Below are positions 60,082-64,000 of a DNA stretch of 64,000 nt, one piece after another (the stretch's first letter is position 1; each line of letters begins with the position of its first letter). The notes below the pieces were generated by a model. The model saw only the letters and a list, made by a program, of their open reading frames with translations, was not told the DNA's origin and did no database searches. The stretch covers positions 62,001 to 126,000 of the forward strand of contig NZ_MWMO01000003.1 in the NCBI RefSeq assembly GCF_002556635.1, in the 5' to 3' direction. Both the position numbers and the translations under genes were made by a program. The stretch comes from Novosphingobium sp. PC22D (GTDB taxonomy: Bacteria; Pseudomonadota; Alphaproteobacteria; Sphingomonadales; Sphingomonadaceae).

Positions 60082-60419
60082 GCCGCGTGGACGGCGCTCG
60101 GATAGGTCCGGGCGCCAATCGCGCGCGCTTTCGGAATATGTCGTACGGTGCGGGGCGGGCTCGCGATAAGGTCAAGTCGCCTCGGCATCAGTGGTAATTT
60201 TACAACAAACTGTACGTATGCTTAGTCGCGCATGATTGCGGCGGTTCCCTTGCTTGACAGCATCGGCGCTTTGCCGGATTCGCGGTGAAACAGAGGACAG
60301 CCCAAGCTATCCCGGGAGAGCTTTCGCGGCGGCGGTGCCAACCGCCCGTGTAGCGCAAGAAGCGCGCACGCTGCCGCCAAAGGCGGTCTGCATCAGCAGG
60401 CCGAGGAGAGGAGGGAAGG
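60082..60419. other. 338-nt leader before the TonB receptor gene
   Basis: No ORF is supported. The central stretch (about 60185-60235) is AT-richer than its surroundings, as promoters here tend to be, and contains CTGTACGTATG (60210-60220). A similar motif in the opposite orientation lies at 60137-60148. A TTGACA occurs near 60255 without a convincing -10. A promoter is expected here but I cannot place it firmly. Confidence 0.4.
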
Positions 60420-62909
60420 ATGAAGATCCAAGCCAATCGCGGCTGCCTGCTTGGCGTCTGCGCACTGGGTGCCGTTTCCGCGACGCCCGCTTTCGCCCAA
60501 TCGTCGGCCACGGCATCGAGTTCGGACGCCATCGTCGTCACCGCGCGGCGCGTCGAGGAGAACGTGCAGGACGTGCCGATCTCGATCACGGTCTTCTCGC
60601 AGGACCAGCTCGAGGCGCGCAACATTACCAGCACGACCGACCTCGCGACCTACACGCCGGGTCTCTCGCTCAGTGGCCGCTACGGGCCCGACAAGGCGAG
60701 CTTCGTCATTCGCGGGTTCTCGCAGGAACTGAACACGCTGCCCACCGTCGGCGTCTATTTCGCCGACGTCGTCGCGCCCCGGCTGCAGTCGAACATCGGC
60801 GGCGGCAACGGCGCCGGGCCGGGCTACATGTTCGACTTGCAGAACGTGCAGATCCTCAAGGGACCGCAAGGTACGCTGTTCGGCCGCAACACCACCGGCG
60901 GCGCGATCCTGCTCGTCCCGCGCAAGCCGACCGGCTACCTCGAGGGCTATGTCGAGGGCACCTACGGCAACTACGACCAGACCCGAGTGCAGGCGGTGCT
61001 CAACGTGCCGCTGGCCGAGACCTTCAAGGTCCGCCTCGGCGTCGACCGCAATACGCGCGACGGCTATAGCAAGAACCGGACGAATATCGGCCCCGATGAC
61101 TTCAACGACATCGACTATCTCGCCGCGCGCTTCTCGATGCTCGCCGAGCTGACGCCCGACCTCGAGAACTATCTCATCGCCAGCTACGTGAAGTCAGATA
61201 CCAACGGAACCGTGCCGCGGCTTGCCTACTGCAACAACGGGCTGGTCCCCGGGACCGTCGGGACAACCGGGCTCGGCGCGCTGCTGCGCCCCTCGATCTG
61301 CGCCCAGATCGATGCGGAGGAAGCGGCGGGCTACGGCTATTACGACGTTTCCAACAACGTCGAGAACCCCTTCGTGAAGAGCCGGACCTGGCAGATATCG
61401 AACACGACCACCTGGATGGCTTCGGACACGCTGACGATCAAGAACATCATCAGCTATGCCGAGGCGCGCGAGCGCTATTCGTTCAGCCTCGATGGGGATA
61501 ATGTCACTTTCCCGTTCGTGGTGACCTATCCGGGGCCGGGCCGCAACCAGGGCGCGCAATCGACATTCACCGAGGAATTCCAGCTCCAGGGCCGATCGGG
61601 CGACGATACCTTCCAGTGGCAGGCGGGCGGCTACATGGAGCGCAGCTCGCCGATCGGCAGCCAGGAGCAGTACGCGCAAGTGCTCGCCAACTGCTCGGAC
61701 GTCTACTCGTTCACCTGCACCACGTTTTCGCCCTTCATTTCGAGCGTGTCCGTTTCGCGCAACAACTACACCTATCGCAACTACGGCATCTACGCGCAGG
61801 GCACCTACAGCTTTACCGACCAGCTCTCGCTTACGCTTGGCGCGCGCAACAACTGGGACGAGGCAAGCGTCGTCGCCGACAATATCCGCGTGGTGCCCTC
61901 GCCCGCGGGCGCCGTCGCCGCGACCTGTTCGCGCGCCGCGACCCCCTCGCCGAATCCGGGCGTGTTCTCGCTGCTCACCAGCGGCGTGTGCACCCGCGCC
62001 TTCGGCACCAAGTCGAGCGAGCCCACCTGGCTCATCAACCTCGACTACGAGCCGACGCCCGACATCCTCGTCTATGCCAAGTACGCGCGCGGCTATCGCG
62101 GCGGCGGCGTCAACGAAGCCAACCTCAACGCCGAAGTGTGGGACCCCGAGACCGTCGACGACTATGAAATCGGCGTGAAGGCGAGCTTTCGCGGGCCCGT
62201 TTCGGGCAATGTCGCGGTGGGCGGCTACTGGAACGAATTTCGCGACCAGCAGGCGACCGTCACCATTCCGCAGTGCGCGCCGACCGGGCAGCCGGGCGAT
62301 CCGTGCACCAAGCCGGTCCCGACCGGAATCAACGGCATCCAGAACATCGGCAAGTCGCGGATGCGCGGCGTCGAGGTGGAGGCCAGCCTCTTCGCCGGAC
62401 CGGCGCGGCTCGACCTCGGCTATTCCTACCTCGACGCCAAGGTGATCGGCGCGAGCCTGCCGGACTGCAGCCCCGCCAGCTTCGACTGCGACAACGCGAG
62501 CTTCCTCAGCTCGGGACAGCGGCTGCCGCTTTCGCCCAAGAACCGGCTGACCGTGACCGGCACTTTCACCCTGCCGGTGGACGAATCGGTCGGCGATATC
62601 TCGTTCTCGGCCACCTACACGCACACCGACAGCCAGATCACGACCTACTCGAACGCCTCGGCGTTCGCGGCGGGGGCGATTCCGTTCGACGCGGGGATCG
62701 CGCCGGCGACCGACCTGCTGAACCTCAACTTCAACTGGCGCGACGTCGGCGGCGCTCCGTTCGATCTCGCGGTCTTCGCGACCAACGTCACCAAGGAGAA
62801 GTACTACGTCGCGGCCGCGAACGGTCTCTCCTCGCTCGGCGGCGAGGCGATCATCACCGGCCAGCCGCGCTTCTATGGTCTGCGGCTCAAGTACAAGTTC
62901 GGCAACTGA
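60420..62909 (+). CDS. TonB-dependent outer membrane receptor
   Basis: 829 residues. Signal peptide ending AFAQ, a TonB box-like DAIVVTARR, a plug domain (VQDVPISITVFSQDQLEARN to ILKGPQGTLFGRNTTGGAILLV) and a large beta-barrel with a C-terminal FYGLRLKYKFGN ending in aromatic residues, as needed for outer membrane insertion. It belongs to the large sphingomonad receptor type that imports hydrophobic or aromatic compounds rather than a clearly iron-specific group. A strong GGAGGGAAGG precedes the ATG. TetR and dioxygenase genes downstream suggest a catabolic substrate. Confidence 0.93.
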   Translation: MKIQANRGCLLGVCALGAVSATPAFAQSSATASSSDAIVVTARRVEENVQDVPISITVFSQDQLEARNITSTTDLATYTPGLSLSGRYGPDKASFVIRGFSQELNTLPTVGVYFADVVAPRLQSNIGGGNGAGPGYMFDLQNVQILKGPQGTLFGRNTTGGAILLVPRKPTGYLEGYVEGTYGNYDQTRVQAVLNVPLAETFKVRLGVDRNTRDGYSKNRTNIGPDDFNDIDYLAARFSMLAELTPDLENYLIASYVKSDTNGTVPRLAYCNNGLVPGTVGTTGLGALLRPSICAQIDAEEAAGYGYYDVSNNVENPFVKSRTWQISNTTTWMASDTLTIKNIISYAEARERYSFSLDGDNVTFPFVVTYPGPGRNQGAQSTFTEEFQLQGRSGDDTFQWQAGGYMERSSPIGSQEQYAQVLANCSDVYSFTCTTFSPFISSVSVSRNNYTYRNYGIYAQGTYSFTDQLSLTLGARNNWDEASVVADNIRVVPSPAGAVAATCSRAATPSPNPGVFSLLTSGVCTRAFGTKSSEPTWLINLDYEPTPDILVYAKYARGYRGGGVNEANLNAEVWDPETVDDYEIGVKASFRGPVSGNVAVGGYWNEFRDQQATVTIPQCAPTGQPGDPCTKPVPTGINGIQNIGKSRMRGVEVEASLFAGPARLDLGYSYLDAKVIGASLPDCSPASFDCDNASFLSSGQRLPLSPKNRLTVTGTFTLPVDESVGDISFSATYTHTDSQITTYSNASAFAAGAIPFDAGIAPATDLLNLNFNWRDVGGAPFDLAVFATNVTKEKYYVAAANGLSSLGGEAIITGQPRFYGLRLKYKFGN

Positions 62910-63027
62910 GCGCCGACGCGGGGGGTGGGAACGCCTTGCTTCCTTCCCCCGCGCCGCGTCTCCGCTGCCGGCCGGGCGGTTGCCAATCCGGACGCGCGCC
63001 CGTAGACCCGGGGCGAAGGGACATTGC

Positions 63028-63621
63028 ATGGCAGGCGCGACGCGCAGGGTCGGGGCGGAAACCTCGCAGACTCGCGAACTCATTCTCAAGTCGACCGAAA
63101 AGCTGATCCGCGAAGAAGGCTATGCCGCGCTTTCGACGCGGCGGGTCGCGGCGCGCGCCGGGCTCAAGCCCTCGCTGGTGCACTACTACTTTCCCACGAC
63201 CGACGACCTGCTGCTCGAGGTGTCGCGCCGGGGCGCGGCCGAGAGCGACCGGATGATCGAGGAGGCGCTGGCCTCCGACCAGCCGATGAAGGCGCTGTGG
63301 ACCTTCTTCGTCGATACGAGCCGCACCGCCAGCGCGCTCGAATTCATGGCGATGGCGAACCACCGCGAGTCGCTGCGCGAGCAGATGGCCGAGCACAGCC
63401 GCATGATGCGCCGCCGTCAGGTCGAGATCATCCGCGAGATGCTTGGCGACCGCCTGGCCGAGCACGACGGGCTCGAGCCAGAGGCCCTGAGCCTCATGCT
63501 CGCCGGGATCGGCCGCGCGATCGTGATGGAGCACAATCTCGGCGTTTCCGACGGGCACGAGGCGGCCAGGGCCTACGTCGAGCGCTGGCTCGACCGGCTG
63601 CTTCCCAAGAACGCGGACTGA
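63028..63621 (+). CDS. TetR family transcriptional regulator
   Basis: 197 residues. N-terminal HTH (TRELILKSTEKLIREEGYAALSTRRVAARAGLKPSLVHYYFPTTDDLL) with the TetR signature, then a helical ligand domain. The C-terminal part (MAMANHRESLREQMAEHSRMMRRRQVEII) is compatible with a small-molecule binder. It lies between the receptor and dioxygenase genes on the same strand and probably represses one or both; the ATG is 119 nt after the receptor stop. Confidence 0.88.
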   Translation: MAGATRRVGAETSQTRELILKSTEKLIREEGYAALSTRRVAARAGLKPSLVHYYFPTTDDLLLEVSRRGAAESDRMIEEALASDQPMKALWTFFVDTSRTASALEFMAMANHRESLREQMAEHSRMMRRRQVEIIREMLGDRLAEHDGLEPEALSLMLAGIGRAIVMEHNLGVSDGHEAARAYVERWLDRLLPKNAD

Positions 63622-63704
63622 GCGCCGCACAAGTCACTGGATCATAGGCCGGTTTGCCGATATTGAGGGAACAACGTTCTCGACACGATACGGGAGAAGT
63701 CCGG

Positions 63705-64000
63705 ATGTCCCTCGCCACCAAGGTCGAACTCAAGGCCGAGACCATCAAGCCGAAGATCGGCAGCCGCGTGCTCAATGCCAAGGAAGAGCTGCTGTCGGGG
63801 GAAATCGCGGGCGAATTGCGCGATCTGCTCGAGGCGCGCGGCGTGCTCGTGTTCCCCAAGATCGACTTCACCGATGACGAGCAGGTGGCCTTCACCAAGA
63901 CACTCGGCACGTTCGCGCCCGAGCGCCCCGGCGATCCGGAGGTGATCTCGAAGATCACGCTCGACGTGAAGGAAAATCCCTCCTCCGCTGAATACCTCAA
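63705..64000 (+). CDS. TauD/TfdA family dioxygenase, N-terminal part
   Basis: First 98 codons; the gene runs past the window end. KIGSRVLNAKEELLSGEIAGELRDLLEARGVLVFPKIDFTDDEQVAFTKTLGTF is the start of 2-oxoglutarate/Fe(II) dioxygenases of the TauD/TfdA group, which oxidatively split sulfonates, phenoxyalkanoates and similar ethers. The catalytic HxD motif would be just beyond the edge. CGGGAG lies 8 nt before ATG63705. Confidence 0.85.
   Translation, partial: MSLATKVELKAETIKPKIGSRVLNAKEELLSGEIAGELRDLLEARGVLVFPKIDFTDDEQVAFTKTLGTFAPERPGDPEVISKITLDVKENPSSAEYL

Overview
The window is high-GC chromosomal DNA from an alphaproteobacterium, most likely a sphingomonad (Novosphingobium or Erythrobacteraceae type). 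The evidence is the gene content and order: the Fo-only ATP synthase cluster atpI-atpB-atpE-atpF'-atpF, aroA-cmk-rpsA, ffh-rpsP-rimM-trmD-rplS, the YdbH/YnbE/YdbL module, many secreted peptidases, and a large TonB-dependent receptor. Assignment to the order is inferred from gene order and protein style, not from a database search.

Layout. 1-1115: end of a ydbH-ynbE-ydbL envelope operon and a small membrane protein. 1159-3949: promoter, five Fo genes and a bidirectional terminator shared with gloB. 4018-9055 (minus): gloB, rpsA, cmk, a small membrane protein and aroA, the last three overlapping by 4 nt. 9229-14530: a zinc-ribbon protein, tRNA-Ala(GGC), then ffh-rpsP-rimM-lipoprotein-trmD-rplS with a strong terminator. 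14549-22560: a DPP IV-like peptidase, asd, unknown genes, a GFA protein, a hydrolase and an ACE-like M2 peptidase. 22800-29056: a small ferritin-like protein, an AT-rich foreign-looking gene, AMP nucleosidase, a serine hydrolase, and rpsF-rpsR-rplI (minus). 29222-35279: an M1 aminopeptidase, a lone flagellin gene with a sigma-28-type promoter, a DUF808 protein and an uncharacterised two-gene pair. 35382-35755: a decayed GIY-YIG gene bracketed by inverted palindromes. 35912-47526: a Mur ligase divergent from an LD-carboxypeptidase, fabD, fabG, dnaN, a ferredoxin-NADP reductase-like enzyme, a PAS-GGDEF-EAL-PilZ protein and lepA.

47541-50600 is the accessory region. After a row of small hairpins comes an AT-rich insert with two overlapping minus-strand genes: a DUF262 (GmrSD-N/ParB-like) protein and an MAE_28990/MAE_18760-type HEPN nuclease. 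This is the best candidate here for an uncharacterised defence or toxin-antitoxin module. It is followed by two gene fragments (a truncated antitoxin-like ORF and a deleted, frameshifted phage-type gene) and an 11-G run.

50678-64000 returns to high GC: an exported caspase-like protease, a JmjC/cupin-like protein, a LuxR-type regulator with a C-terminal membrane segment, then catabolic genes (LLM flavin monooxygenase, FMN hydroxy-acid oxidase, malQ, alpha/beta hydrolase, TonB receptor, TetR regulator and the start of a TauD/TfdA dioxygenase). The last four look like a substrate uptake and degradation locus that continues beyond the window.

The pairings suggest function. LdcA and the Mur ligase point to murein recycling. 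The four exported peptidases and peptidase-like hydrolases suggest growth on peptides. The DUF262-HEPN pair suggests conflict with phage or plasmids.
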